Shown here piece by piece: positions 41,306 to 52,968 of a stretch of 64,000 bases of DNA; positions within the stretch are counted from its first letter, which is position 1; each line of letters begins with the position of its first letter. A program made the translations under genes and the position numbers. Source of the stretch: Herbaspirillum sp. YR522 (GTDB lineage: Bacteria; Pseudomonadota; Gammaproteobacteria; Burkholderiales; Burkholderiaceae_D); NCBI RefSeq assembly GCF_000282575.1, contig NZ_AKJA01000102.1:1-64000 (forward strand), in the 5' to 3' direction. A model generated the notes under the pieces. That model was not told the DNA's origin, ran no database searches, and worked only from the letters and a program-made list of their open reading frames with translations.

Positions 41306-41547
41306 TGCGAAACCTTTTTCTGAATTGAAACTGGCGCGGATGCGGCCATGACCGGCACTGCCCCGATCTGCCACCACGCGCGCGAAACCCTGCATCTTAC
41401 CATCGCGAGCCGGCCCCGGCTTGCCTGGCGGGCAAGTCGCCCATTTTATTTCCGCACGGCAATCGATGCTGCCATACGCACTACAATGGCGGGATTTTAA
41501 CGGAGCCCCGGCGCTCCAAGCTGCTTTGCAGCCTCCACCCTCGACGC

Positions 41548-42094
41548 ATGAAAACAAGCACAACACTGATCGGCACGGCCGTGCTGGCGCTGGGCCTGGC
41601 CCACGGCGCCCAAGCGGCCTACAACGTCTGGACCAACGAATACACGCTGTCCCGGCAGGACCTGCAGGGCGCGATCGCGCCGCAGTTCCCCCGCAAATTG
41701 AAGTACATGGACCTGTTCGACGTGACCTTGAGCAATCCGCGGCTGGCCATGGATGCGCCCAACAACCGGCTCAGCACGGTGGTCGATGCCCAGATCGCCA
41801 ACCAATGGCTGTTGTCGCGCCCGGTCAACGCGGTGCTGACCATGAGCAGCGGCTTCAAGTACGACGCGCCGTCGCGCTCGCTGCGCCTGGACGCGCCCCG
41901 GGTCGACAATGTCGATTCGAAAGACGTGCCGCCGCAGTACGCCCAGCAGTTGAGCGCGCTGGGCAATGCCGCCGCCGACCAGCTACTGCGCGACTATGCC
42001 GTCTACACATTCACGCCCGAGCAGTTGCAGATGAACGGCAAGCGCTTCGAACCCGGCAAGATCACGGTGATCCAGGACGCCGTGAAGGTCGAGA

Positions 42095-42108
<14 letters not shown>
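41548..42108 (+). CDS. DUF1439 periplasmic protein (YceB-like)
   Basis: 186 residues. Signal peptide ending at AQAA (residues 21-24), then a DUF1439 domain: [19 protein letters not shown] and the C-terminal [20 protein letters not shown]. The E. coli homologue is a lipoprotein; this copy lacks a lipobox Cys. Role unknown, probably envelope lipid binding. Its last 14 bases overlap the end of the convergent ldcA gene. Confidence 0.88.
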
Positions 42109-44056
<1,948 letters not shown>

Positions 44057-44068
44057 GAAGGGTCTGGA

Positions 44069-44704
44069 TCAGGGAATCTGCAGCAGCTTGTGGGTCTGGA
44101 TGCTCAGCTTCCACTTCGGGTTGTCCTTGACCATCTGGATGGCCATGGTGGTATTGGCGGCGGCGTCGGGACCATCCATCGGTTGCAGCAGGAAGTGGGC
44201 GAAATCCAGCTTCTCGTAGTCGGCCAGCGGCTGGCCGGCCTGCGGCACCACCACCTTCAGTTCGCTGCCACGGGTGACCTTGAGCTCGGCTCCCATCTTG
44301 GGACTGACGCAGATCCAGTCCACGCCCTCGGGCACGGCAATGGTGCCATTGGTCTCGATGGCAATCTCGAAGCCGACCGCGTGCATCGCCTCGATCAGCG
44401 GGCCGTCCAGTTGCAGCAATGGCTCGCCGCCGGTGAAGACCACGTACTTGCTGGGTGCATAGCTGGCCGGCCAGAGGCTGTCGATCATCGCCGCCAGCGC
44501 GCTGGCCGACTTGAACTTGCCGCCGTTCTCGCCGTCGGTGCCGACGAAATCGGTGTCGCAGAAACGGCAGGTGGCGCTGGCGCGGTCCTGCTCGCGCCCG
44601 GTCCACAGGTTGCAACCCGAAAAACGGCAGAACACGGCAGGACGGCCCGCATGGGCGCCCTCGCCTTGCAGGGTATAGAAGATTTCTTTGATGCTGTAGG
44701 TCAC
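44069..44704 (-). CDS. queE: 7-carboxy-7-deazaguanine synthase QueE
   Basis: 211 residues from a GTG at 44704, chosen because the family always begins near TYSIKEIFYTLQGEGAHAGR. Radical SAM enzyme with the QueE-type cluster motif CX14CX2C (Cys31, Cys46, Cys49) and GGEPLLQLD. Converts the QueD product to CDG. No Shine-Dalgarno is obvious, so an upstream start cannot be excluded. First gene of the operon; QueC is not in the window. Confidence 0.95.
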   Translation of the reverse strand: MTYSIKEIFYTLQGEGAHAGRPAVFCRFSGCNLWTGREQDRASATCRFCDTDFVGTDGENGGKFKSASALAAMIDSLWPASYAPSKYVVFTGGEPLLQLDGPLIEAMHAVGFEIAIETNGTIAVPEGVDWICVSPKMGAELKVTRGSELKVVVPQAGQPLADYEKLDFAHFLLQPMDGPDAAANTTMAIQMVKDNPKWKLSIQTHKLLQIP

Positions 44705-45070
44705 GATAGTGGAGTGGCGCCGCGAACGGGCCCGAAAGAAAACAGCAGTCGGCCACGCCGATATCATCGCAAGCGACCGATATCGGGGCAGGTTTCTCGA
44801 CCGCCCAAGGGCGGCATTATAGCCGCTCGGGCGCGCCCATGCAGCCGGCGGGCACCGACACCGTCGCTGTGCTGTTGTTTTTGGCCAGTCGATGATGTCA
44901 CGGCGGCAATGGTCGGATTCCCGACGCACAGGGCCGATATGCCGCTCTGCAGCCATGTCCATGCCCGTGATGACGCCCGTTTGCAACGCCAGGACGGCAG
45001 CATCGATCAATCCCTGTTAGCATTCGCCGCCAATTACCTCGCCAAGTAATGCAAGGATGCCAGTAAGCCA
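44705..45070. other. Intergenic region between queE and the dehydrogenase operon
   Basis: 366 bases, divergent promoters expected. Frames that stay open through it have no binding site or family match. A GGCATTATAGCC stretch near 44813-44824 contains a possible -10 (CATTAT/TATAG). No riboswitch was recognised. Confidence 0.5.
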
Positions 45071-45601
45071 ATGAATCAGATCAGCAAGAAAATGACGATG
45101 TCGCGCCGCAGCCTGCTGCTCGGCGGAATCACCCTGCTGGGCAGCTACGTTGCCCTGTCGAGCCTGCCCTCGTGGGCCGTGCCGCAAGAAGACGCGGCCT
45201 TGCAGGCGCAGTTCATGCGCCTGTCCAACCTGCTGGTCAATCACCGCCTCGACCCGGCCGTGGGCGCGCGCATCCTGGCCGTGGCCACGCAGGAACACAC
45301 CGGCCTGCCGGCCATGATGAGCCAGCTCATCGGCATCGCCGAGGCGCGCAAGGCGGTGGTGGTGGAAGACTTCTTTGGCGATATCCCCGAAGGCCCGCTG
45401 CAGACGCTGGCGCACTGGATCATCTTCTGCTGGTACACCGGCAGTTCGTCGGCCAAGCGCGACGCCCGGGTGTTTACCTACGAACAGGCCCTGACCTACC
45501 AGACCACGGCCGACGTGGTGGCCATTCCATCGTACGGCCTCAGCGGGCCCAACCGCTGGAGCCAGGTTACCGTGGCGCTGGCAGACATGCCGCGCTTCTG
45601 A
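45071..45601 (+). CDS. Small (gamma) subunit of a membrane FAD sugar dehydrogenase
   Basis: 176 residues. The N-terminus is a twin-arginine signal (MSRRSLLLGGITLLGSYVALS), as in gluconate, sorbitol and glucose FAD-dehydrogenases, whose small subunit carries the large one through Tat. HWIIFCWYTGSS is typical of the family's C-terminal part. First gene of a three-gene operon with the flavin and cytochrome subunits. Confidence 0.9.
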   Translation: MNQISKKMTMSRRSLLLGGITLLGSYVALSSLPSWAVPQEDAALQAQFMRLSNLLVNHRLDPAVGARILAVATQEHTGLPAMMSQLIGIAEARKAVVVEDFFGDIPEGPLQTLAHWIIFCWYTGSSSAKRDARVFTYEQALTYQTTADVVAIPSYGLSGPNRWSQVTVALADMPRF

Positions 45602-45629
45602 ACGCACTTTACAGCCCGAGTCAATTCGT

Positions 45630-47261
45630 ATGAACAGCAATAGCAACGCCGACGTCATTATCGTCGGCACTGGCGTGGTCGGGGTCCTGATCGCAGAACA
45701 ACTGCTCGACGCCGGCATCTCGGTCCTGATGCTGGAGGCCGGCCCGCGCGTGGCACGCTCGGAGATCGTCGAGAACTTCCGCAACCTGCCGCTGGCGCTC
45801 AAGGGCGATCCGTCGTCGTGCTACCCGCCCCGTCCCTGGGCGCCGCACCCGATGCCTTCGAGCGACAAACCGGAAGACCAGTACCTGGAACTGACCGGCC
45901 CCGACAAGTACGCCCAGACCTTCATCCGCTACGCCGGCGGCTCGACCTGGCACTGGGCCGGCACCTGCTGGCGCCTCACGCCGGACGACATGCGCCTGCA
46001 TTCGCGCTATGGCGTGGGCCGCGACTGGGCCTTCGGCTATGACGAACTGGAACCCTACTACACCCGCGTGGAACACAAGCTGGGCATCTGCGGTCCGTCC
46101 GATCCCCAATTGCAATGGCCGCCCCAGCGCTCGCAGCCCTACCCGATGCCGGCCCTGCCCTTCAGCCCCGGCGAACAACGCTTCACCGAGGTGGTCAAGG
46201 CGCTCGGCTATCGCAACATCCCGACCGCCCAGGCCCGCAACAGCGGCATGCCCTACGACGACCGCCCTGCCTGCTGCGCCAACAACAACTGCGTGCCGGT
46301 GTGCCCGGTCGGCGCCAAGTACGACGCGGCCACCGCGCTGGGGCGACTGGAAGCCAAGGGCGCCACCATCCTCACCGATGCCGTGGTGTACCGGGTCGAC
46401 ACCGATGCCCGCAACCAGGTCGAGGCAGTCAACTACTTCGATGCCAACAAGCAGACCCACCGCATCAGCGGCAAGATCTTCGTGCTGGCCTGCAATGGCA
46501 TCGAAACCCCCAAGCTGCTGCTGATGTCGGCCAACAGCCGCAACACGCGCGGCCTGGCCAACAGCTCCGACCAGGTCGGTCGCAACATGATGGACCACCC
46601 GCAGCTGACGATGACCCTGACGCTATCCGAGCCGTACTGGTCGGGCGTGGGCCCGGTGGTCAACAGCGGCATCATGGAAACCTCGCAAGGCGACTTCCGC
46701 TCCGAGCATGCCGGCGCCTACTTCCGCTATAACAACTTCGCCCGCAACCGCTTCGTCACCTTCGGCGCCTTGAAGAAGGGCCTGGTGGGACGTGCGCTGG
46801 ACGAGGAAATCCGCCGCATGTCCGGCTGCACCGCCGACATCGTGCTGGCCCACGAGGTCTTGCCCGATCCCGACAACCGCCTGACCCTGTCGTCCAGGAA
46901 AGACTGGCTGGGCCTGCCGCGCCCGGCCATCCACTACGATGTGGGCGACTACACCCGGCGCTCGGCCGAGACCTACTCGTTGCCGATCGGCAAGCGCATC
47001 GCCGAGGCGATGGGCGCCATCGATATCAAGGTCAGTCCCAAGTTTGCGCAGAGCAAGCACATCATGGGCGGCACCATCATGGGCACCGATCCGGCCAATT
47101 CGGTGGTCGACGCCGAATGCCGCGCCTATGACCACCAGAACCTGTTTCTTCCGGGCGGCGGCGCCATGGCCAGCACCGCCTGCGGCAACAGCACCATCAG
47201 CATGGCAGCGCTGGGCCTGAAAGCGGCCGACGCCATCGTGCGCCAGATGCGCAAGGCCTGA
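45630..47261 (+). CDS. GMC-type FAD subunit of the sugar dehydrogenase
   Basis: 543 residues. FAD motif IIVGTGVVGVLIAEQL, a GMC core, and a C-terminal GGAMASTACGNSTISMAALG. The cysteine motif CC-x4-C-x3-C (215, 216, 221, 225) matches the 3Fe-4S site of bacterial FAD-glucose/gluconate dehydrogenases. No signal peptide of its own; it should ride with the Tat subunit. The sugar cannot be told from sequence (gluconate, sorbitol, fructose or glucose are options). Confidence 0.92.
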   Translation: MNSNSNADVIIVGTGVVGVLIAEQLLDAGISVLMLEAGPRVARSEIVENFRNLPLALKGDPSSCYPPRPWAPHPMPSSDKPEDQYLELTGPDKYAQTFIRYAGGSTWHWAGTCWRLTPDDMRLHSRYGVGRDWAFGYDELEPYYTRVEHKLGICGPSDPQLQWPPQRSQPYPMPALPFSPGEQRFTEVVKALGYRNIPTAQARNSGMPYDDRPACCANNNCVPVCPVGAKYDAATALGRLEAKGATILTDAVVYRVDTDARNQVEAVNYFDANKQTHRISGKIFVLACNGIETPKLLLMSANSRNTRGLANSSDQVGRNMMDHPQLTMTLTLSEPYWSGVGPVVNSGIMETSQGDFRSEHAGAYFRYNNFARNRFVTFGALKKGLVGRALDEEIRRMSGCTADIVLAHEVLPDPDNRLTLSSRKDWLGLPRPAIHYDVGDYTRRSAETYSLPIGKRIAEAMGAIDIKVSPKFAQSKHIMGGTIMGTDPANSVVDAECRAYDHQNLFLPGGGAMASTACGNSTISMAALGLKAADAIVRQMRKA

Positions 47262-47262
47262 G

Positions 47263-48702
47263 ATGAAGACACTAACGAACTCCCTCCTGGCCGCCCTGTT
47301 CTGCACCGCGGCCCTGACCGCCCAGGCCGATACCGCCAGCGACGCCGAGCGCGCCGTCATCGAACGCGGCCGCTACCTGGCGGTGGCGTCGGACTGCATC
47401 GCCTGCCACACCGCGCCACGCGGCAAGCCGATGGCCGGTGGCACCCCCATCGCATCACCGGTGGGCACGATCGTGGCCACCAATATCACGCCCTCGAAGC
47501 AGTTCGGCATCGGCAACTATACCGAGACGCAATTTGCCGACGCCTTGCGCCGGGGCGTGCGTGCCGATGGCGCCAGGCTGTATCCGGCGATGCCCTACAC
47601 CGCCTATTCGGTCATGACCGATGCCGACATCCACGCGCTGTACCGGTACTTCATGAAGGCGGTGGCGCCGGTGGACCAGGCCACGGCCGAGACCCGCCTG
47701 CCCTTCCCGATGAACATCCGCACATCGATGCGCGGGTGGAATGCGCTGTTCCTCAATGACAAGCCGCTGCCGCCGGCCGACGGCCGTAGCGAACAATGGT
47801 TGCGCGGACGCTACCTGGCCGAAGGCCCCGCGCATTGCAGCACCTGCCACACCCCACGCGGCTTGCTGATGCAGGAAAATCTCGACCTGCAGCTTTCCGG
47901 GGCCCAGGTCGGCCCTTGGTATGCGCCCAACATCACGCCCCACAAGACCAGCGGCATCGGATCGTGGAGCCAGGCCGAGCTGGTGAGCTACCTCAAGACC
48001 GGGCGCGTCGAGGGCAAGGCGCAAGCCGCCGGCAGCATGGCCGAAGCCATCACCCACAGTTTCAGCCATCTCACCGACGACGACCTGCAGGCCATCGCCG
48101 TCTACATCCGCGACCGGCCGGCCATCGGCGACGACCAGGGCCAGGCCCGGGGCAACCGCTTCGAGCAGGGCAAGGCCGGCAATGCGCTGGCCGGTTTCCG
48201 GGGCATGCCAACCGGCGCGGCCACCGATGAAGAGGTGCCCGGCGCGCGGATCTTCTCGGCCAGCTGCGCGTCATGCCACGGCTATAACGGCCAGGGCACC
48301 AAGGACGGCTACTACCCGAGCCTGTACAGGAACTCGGCGACCGCCGGGGTCAATCCCAATAACCTGATCGCCACCATCCTGTATGGTGTCGAGCGCGACA
48401 CCGACAGTGGCGGCCACGTGTTCATGCCGCCCTTCGGCAACCAGCCCAACGCCCTCAATTCCCTGAGCAACGATGATGTGGCGGCGCTGTCGAACTACGT
48501 GCTGAAGTACTACGGCAATGCCGGCGTAAAGGTCACGCCCCGCGAGGTCGAGGTGATCCGCCAGGGTGGGCCCCGCTCCAGCCTGCTGCTGGCAGCGCGC
48601 ATCGGCATGGCGGTCGGCGCCCTCCTGGTGCTGGCACTGCTGGTGTGGCTGCTGGCGCGCAAGAAGCGTGTGCGCCCGATCAACGAAGACGACTGGAAGT
48701 AG
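47263..48702 (+). CDS. Triheme cytochrome c subunit of the sugar dehydrogenase
   Basis: 479 residues. Signal peptide 1-22, three heme c sites (CIACH at 45-49, CSTCH, CASCH) and a C-terminal transmembrane anchor (AARIGMAVGALLVLALLVWL) followed by a basic tail. It passes electrons from the flavin subunit to ubiquinone. One base after the flavin gene; a strong terminator ends the operon. Confidence 0.94.
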   Translation: MKTLTNSLLAALFCTAALTAQADTASDAERAVIERGRYLAVASDCIACHTAPRGKPMAGGTPIASPVGTIVATNITPSKQFGIGNYTETQFADALRRGVRADGARLYPAMPYTAYSVMTDADIHALYRYFMKAVAPVDQATAETRLPFPMNIRTSMRGWNALFLNDKPLPPADGRSEQWLRGRYLAEGPAHCSTCHTPRGLLMQENLDLQLSGAQVGPWYAPNITPHKTSGIGSWSQAELVSYLKTGRVEGKAQAAGSMAEAITHSFSHLTDDDLQAIAVYIRDRPAIGDDQGQARGNRFEQGKAGNALAGFRGMPTGAATDEEVPGARIFSASCASCHGYNGQGTKDGYYPSLYRNSATAGVNPNNLIATILYGVERDTDSGGHVFMPPFGNQPNALNSLSNDDVAALSNYVLKYYGNAGVKVTPREVEVIRQGGPRSSLLLAARIGMAVGALLVLALLVWLLARKKRVRPINEDDWK

Positions 48703-48732
48703 GACCAACTGCCACGACGGCACGGCGAGATG

Positions 48733-48767
48733 CGCCGTTGCGACTGGTTCGCAACGGCGTTTTTTTT
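48733..48767 (+). terminator. Strong intrinsic terminator
   Basis: Perfect 11-bp stem CGCCGTTGCGA/TCGCAACGGCG (48733-48743 with 48749-48759), 5-base loop, eight T. It ends the dehydrogenase operon. Confidence 0.93.
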
Positions 48768-48846
48768 GGGCAGCGGCAAAACAGCTCATCTTCATCTCAT
48801 CTGACACCGGGTGCCGGAAAGCTCCTATTTTTATCGGCCGGTGGCT

Positions 48847-48857
48847 TCCCTATGCTA
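48847..48857 (+). promoter_or_regulatory. Possible RpoS-type -10 element before katE
   Basis: TCCCTATGCTA resembles the sigma-S -10 (CTATACT core; CTATGCT here) and lies about 80 bases before katE, a classic sigma-S target in enterics. This is a weak motif match only. Confidence 0.3.
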
Positions 48858-48935
48858 GCGGTGCTCTGTACGCCTGTACGCCACGTTCAGGCCAATCAGT
48901 CCCCTCCCCCGCAAAGCCACCGATGAAAGTCCGCC

Positions 48936-51362
48936 ATGCCGACCAAGAAAGAGAACGCCCCCGCATCAAAAACCCCCGCCAAGAATAATAAAACCGCGCC
49001 CGGTTCCGGTTCGCTGCTGAGCACCGTATCGGGCCCGGCCGACGGCAAGGCCCCCTTTTCGGCGGGCGAACGCTCGCCCACGGCCCTGCTGCAAAAGATC
49101 ACCGGCACCAATGCGCTGGCCGCGGCCCAGGAAGCCAACGCCAACAAGCCCGGCGAATATGGCGCTGAAAACGCCATCGCGCCCGCCGGCGCCACCGTGC
49201 CCGCACCTTCGCCGGTGGTGACCGGTTCCACCGTCAGCGAAGCCGAGGCCTCGGACAAGGTCGGGGATGGCACGCCGACGCCCGGCGTCAATGCGCTGGC
49301 CGCCTCGCTCGACCGCGTGCGCGCCGACGACAGCGAGCAAGCCCTTACCAGCAACCAGGGCGTGCCGATCGCCGACAACCAGAATTCGCTCAAGCTCGGC
49401 TTGCGGGGCCCGACCGCGATGGAAGATTTTCTGCTGCGCGAGAAGATCACCCACTTCGACCACGAGCGCATCCCCGAACGCGTGGTGCATGCGCGCGGTT
49501 CGGCCGCGCATGGTTACTTCGAGTGCTATCGGGCGCTGACCGACATCACCTGTGCCGCGCCGTTCGCCGAAGATGGCAAGCGCACCCCGGTATTTGCACG
49601 CTTTTCGACCGTGGCCGGCGGCGCCGGATCGGCCGACACGGTGCGCGACGTACGCGGCTTTGCCGTCAAGTTCTACACCGACCAAGGCAATTGGGACCTG
49701 GTGGGCAACAACATCCCGGTGTTCTTCATCCAGGACGCCATGAAGTTTCCCGACCTGGTGCATGCCCTGAAGCCGGAACCGCATTTCGGCATGCCGCAGG
49801 CGTCCAGCGCCCATGACACCTTCTGGGATTTCGTCTCGCTCATGCCCGAGTCGACCCACATGCTGCTGTGGCAGATGTCGGACCGCGCGATCCCGCGCAG
49901 CTATCGGATGATGCAAGGTTTCGGCGTGCATACCTTCCGCCTGGTCAACGCCGAAGGCCGGTCCGTATTCTGCAAGTTCCACTGGACCCCGAAAGCCGGT
50001 ACCCATTCGCTGATCTGGGACGAAGCCGTCAAGATCGGCGGCGCCGATCCCGACTACCACCGCCGCGACCTGTGGGAAGCGATCGAAGCCGGTGCCGCCC
50101 CCGAATGGGAGCTGGGCCTGCAAGTGTTCTCGGAAGAAGAAGCCGAGGCCATGCCGTTCGACATCCTCGACCCGACCAAGATCGTGCCGCAAGAGCTGGT
50201 GCCGGTGGTGCCGGTCGGGCGCATGGTGCTGAACCGCAACCCGGACAACTTCTTTGCCGAGACCGAGCAAGTGGCCTTCTGCACCGCCCACATCGTGCCG
50301 GGCATCGACTTCACCAACGACCCGCTGCTGCAAGGGCGCATCCACTCCTACCTCGACACCCAGATCAGCCGGCTGGGCGGCGTCAACTTCCACGAGCTGC
50401 CGATCAACTCGCCACTGCGCGCCGTGCACAACAACCAGCGCGACGGCATGCACCGCCAGACGATCAATCGCGGTCGCGTGTCGTACGAGCCTAACTCGCT
50501 GGGCGGCGGTTGCCCGTTCCAGGCGGGTGCTGCCGGCTTCCACAGCTTCCCGCAGCCGGTAGAGGGCGACAAGACCCGCGCCAAGCCCGAGAAATTCGCC
50601 GACCATTACTCGCAGGCCACGCTGTTCTGGAAGAGCCAGACACCGGCCGAGCAGATGCACATCATCAACGCCTTCCGCTTCGAGCTGACCCGGGTGCAGA
50701 CCCCGGCGGTGCGCGAGCGCGTGGTGTCGTTGCTGGTCAATGTGGACGCCACGCTGGCGCAACAGGTGGCCGACGGCCTCGGATTTGCGGTCCCCAAGGC
50801 AGCCCCGGTGCTGGTTCCGGCGCAGGCCGACTACACCGAGTCCCCGCCCTTGTCGCTGACCTCCTACCCGGGCGAGGAAGGCATTGCCACGCGGCGCGTG
50901 GCGATCCTGGTGGCCGATGGCGTCGATGACGCCGGCATCACCACCATCTATGAGCATTTGTTGAAGGAAGGTGCGGTGCCGCGCCTGGTGGGCCAGAAGC
51001 TGGGCCCTGTCAACACATCGCAAGGCAAGCAGCTGCAAGCCGAGATCACCGTCTCGGCAGGACCTTCGGTGCTCTACGATGCGGTGGTACTGCCGGATGG
51101 TGAACAGGCATCGACGCTGCTGGCGGCCGACCCGCAGGTAGCCGAATTCGTGCGCGACCAGTACCGCCACTGCAAGCCACTGCTGGCACTGGGCAGCGCC
51201 ACGGCCATCATCGACGAGGCTGGCTTGCCGGATGTACTGCCCAATGGCGATGACGATATGTCGCTGGTCATCGGCGAAGCGGCAGACCTGCCGGAATTGC
51301 TGGCCCAGTTCGTGACCGCCCTGGCCGGACCGCGCGAACTGGGACGAGAAGCGCTGGCCTGA
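48936..51362 (+). CDS. katE: Large-subunit (clade 2) catalase HPII
   Basis: 808 residues. A long N-terminal arm (about 140 residues, Lys/Ala/Pro-rich start) precedes the core: catalytic His185 in [12 protein letters not shown], Asn in [13 protein letters not shown], and heme Tyr in [13 protein letters not shown]-terminal DJ-1-like domain (about 655-800, [16 protein letters not shown]) marks clade 2. Decomposes hydrogen peroxide as a tetramer in the cytoplasm. Flanked by terminators on both sides, so it is monocistronic. Confidence 0.97.
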   Translation: MPTKKENAPASKTPAKNNKTAPGSGSLLSTVSGPADGKAPFSAGERSPTALLQKITGTNALAAAQEANANKPGEYGAENAIAPAGATVPAPSPVVTGSTVSEAEASDKVGDGTPTPGVNALAASLDRVRADDSEQALTSNQGVPIADNQNSLKLGLRGPTAMEDFLLREKITHFDHERIPERVVHARGSAAHGYFECYRALTDITCAAPFAEDGKRTPVFARFSTVAGGAGSADTVRDVRGFAVKFYTDQGNWDLVGNNIPVFFIQDAMKFPDLVHALKPEPHFGMPQASSAHDTFWDFVSLMPESTHMLLWQMSDRAIPRSYRMMQGFGVHTFRLVNAEGRSVFCKFHWTPKAGTHSLIWDEAVKIGGADPDYHRRDLWEAIEAGAAPEWELGLQVFSEEEAEAMPFDILDPTKIVPQELVPVVPVGRMVLNRNPDNFFAETEQVAFCTAHIVPGIDFTNDPLLQGRIHSYLDTQISRLGGVNFHELPINSPLRAVHNNQRDGMHRQTINRGRVSYEPNSLGGGCPFQAGAAGFHSFPQPVEGDKTRAKPEKFADHYSQATLFWKSQTPAEQMHIINAFRFELTRVQTPAVRERVVSLLVNVDATLAQQVADGLGFAVPKAAPVLVPAQADYTESPPLSLTSYPGEEGIATRRVAILVADGVDDAGITTIYEHLLKEGAVPRLVGQKLGPVNTSQGKQLQAEITVSAGPSVLYDAVVLPDGEQASTLLAADPQVAEFVRDQYRHCKPLLALGSATAIIDEAGLPDVLPNGDDDMSLVIGEAADLPELLAQFVTALAGPRELGREALA

Positions 51363-51389
51363 TCGGCTGTTGTAGCGCTTGATCGGTCG

Positions 51390-51420
51390 CGGTTCCGCTA
51401 CCTCCATGGTAGCGGAACCG
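51390..51420. terminator. Perfect 13-bp hairpin after katE
   Basis: CGGTTCCGCTACC and its exact complement flank TCCAT (arms 51390-51402 and 51408-51420). The T-run is poor (TGTGTGT). It ends six bases before the left inverted repeat of the AT-rich islet, so chromosomal backbone ends here. Confidence 0.7.
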
Positions 51421-51426
51421 TGTGTG

Positions 51427-51505
51427 TAATGATCCAGCCAAACCTCTTCAATCTATGCGGCTAATGCAGGTACCTCAGCCAGGGTCTTCACACCAAGTGC
51501 CTGAT
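51427..51505 (-). mobile_element. Left islet boundary: decayed IS3-family orfB 3' end
   Basis: 79 bases that match the reverse complement of 54282-54360 with 12 mismatches and no gap. Read on the minus strand it encodes DQALGVKTLAEVPALAA followed by a stop at 51453-51455, the tail of an IS3-type transposase (the right copy reads RPHQALGMKTPAEAFALAA). The reading frame extends a little further right (to about 51554) but resembles no transposase there. The match stops sharply at 51427, next to the katE hairpin. Confidence 0.7.
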
Positions 51506-51694
51506 CAACTATCGATAAGGTAATGATCTGCGAGTTGTTTGCATACTTATAGTACGATCAGCCTTGCTGATCCAACCTCCTCAAAACGCTATAAAAATCC
51601 CGCCAGCGCTACAGAGAGAAAATAATCAATGTCCCCAAAAACGATCCGACACATTTCTTGGCAAACATGCTTAAGGCCGAGCAGCATGCCAACA

Positions 51695-52096
51695 TCACGA
51701 CCGCTTGTTTATTGAAAAATAGCGTTCTATTAGCAAATTACCTTCCCGCTTCCAACCCAGATCGGGATTCGTGACTGTGCGCCGCAATCGCTTTTCAAAG
51801 TTGTCTCGCACGATATTTGGCCGCAACAATTTTGGATTGATAATCGTACAGAATTGGGCAGCGGAACGAATTGCGGAAGTAACGGTATCAGAGAGTGCGA
51901 CTAGAAGAACAGCATCGGTGTTAGTGTCGAGCTCTGCCGTTATTGATTCCCCCATCGCTCCCAAGCCAATAACCACATATGAATCTGGCCGACCAATCTG
52001 TAGAGACAGCCTCGAAACATCAACGGACTCAGGCCAATGATGCAGAACACGTGCTAGCAGCGCAGTGAAATCAAGGTCAGCCTCAGCTTTACTCAT
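51695..52096 (-). CDS. Immunity-like small protein
   Basis: 133 residues beginning MSKAEADLDFTALLARVL. Not recognised by family. The start overlaps the stop of the toxin-tip-like fragment upstream by four bases (AAATGA), the usual toxin-to-immunity coupling. A mixed alpha/beta protein without signal or membrane segment. Its first codons and the bases before them resemble those of the gene at 52504-52962. AT-rich compared with the surrounding chromosome. Function as an immunity protein is inferred from position. Confidence 0.55.
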   Translation of the reverse strand: MSKAEADLDFTALLARVLHHWPESVDVSRLSLQIGRPDSYVVIGLGAMGESITAELDTNTDAVLLVALSDTVTSAIRSAAQFCTIINPKLLRPNIVRDNFEKRLRRTVTNPDLGWKREGNLLIERYFSINKRS

Positions 52097-52305
52097 TTCC
52101 TAATCCTCCCATCAGGCCAGATACTGTTCGGCATCTTACCCGTTTCCCCAAGACCTTCTATCTGGCCAACGCTTCCACTGAGATCAGTCGCCCTCTCGCC
52201 CGCCTGATTTGTCCTATAGCTGTTCCAAATCGAGCTGGCCTCTAGATGTTGCATCGCACGTTTCCTCCATGAAAACCTGTGCCGCTGTTTGTATAAGCCA
52301 AACAC
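52093..52305 (-). pseudogene. Orphan toxin-tip-like fragment
   Basis: About 70 codons open to the left of a stop at 52321. The last ~45 residues (NQAGERATDLSGSVGQIEGL... ending MPNSIWPDGRIRK) have the Gly/Asp-rich look of the C-terminal tip of a polymorphic toxin, and the gene runs by ATGA overlap into the immunity-like gene at 51695. There is no proper start codon context (only a GTG at 52305), so it is probably a tip cut from a larger protein. No catalytic motif can be named. Confidence 0.4.
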
Positions 52306-52503
52306 CGCAAATACATGTTGTTAAAATTTTTATGAATTCAGGCCAGTGGCAAAAGAATACAAGGCTAAAACATGGCAACTACAGCGCTAGATAACTATTC
52401 AGTATTTATAACAATTTCGCGAAGAACGAATTGACCAGTTAGATCGAACCACAAAAACTAGCTGCCTTTCGAGCCCTCCAAAATGACGCCTTTGGACAAT
52501 AAA

Positions 52504-52962
52504 TTAAACGCAATCAAGGACCGTCCGCAGAAGTGTTTCTCGATCAGGCTCGCTTATATATTTAGACGGAATGTCACCGACAACTCCCCGCATGAAGTGC
52601 AAAAGGATTTTTTTACGCTTGGCTTGCGATGCCGACTGCCATTCCGCAAAATCAATATTTCGCTTTATCGCATAAGAGTTTTCTTTCTTTTTGAATCTTT
52701 TTGCACCTTGAACCTTCGCCAAACTTGGGTTGAGAACAACTGGAATTAACAGGATACTCGCCAGTGAAAAGTCTTTGCTGAAAGCTGATTTTCTAGCCGC
52801 ATGTCTCATTTTCTGAGAATAGTCAATGATCAATCTACTATCCACATCAAACGAGCTCACTGGAGATATCGTGAAATTAAAAGTTGCCGAGTCACCCTCC
52901 GTATCGAGGGGGGCTCCCGCCTCGGTCAAGTTCTTGATTAACCTCGCACCTGCTTTACTCAT
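52504..52962 (-). CDS. Immunity-like small protein
   Basis: 152 residues beginning MSKAGARLIKNLTEAG. Not recognised. A central hydrophobic stretch (LASILLIPVVLNPSLA) sits between Lys/Arg-rich regions. It starts six bases after the stop of the toxin-tip remnant at 52969, with AGGGA as binding site. Immunity function is inferred from this position; an alternative is an unrelated accessory gene. Confidence 0.55.
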   Translation of the reverse strand: MSKAGARLIKNLTEAGAPLDTEGDSATFNFTISPVSSFDVDSRLIIDYSQKMRHAARKSAFSKDFSLASILLIPVVLNPSLAKVQGAKRFKKKENSYAIKRNIDFAEWQSASQAKRKKILLHFMRGVVGDIPSKYISEPDRETLLRTVLDCV

Positions 52963-52968
52963 TGTTCC

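Noticed and set aside
44705-45070. Leader of queE examined for a preQ1 riboswitch
   Set aside because: No recognisable preQ1 aptamer (C-rich loop with A-rich tail) was found.
48966-51407. 813-codon open frame antisense to katE
   Set aside because: Same reason: a shadow of the catalase gene with biased composition and no binding site.
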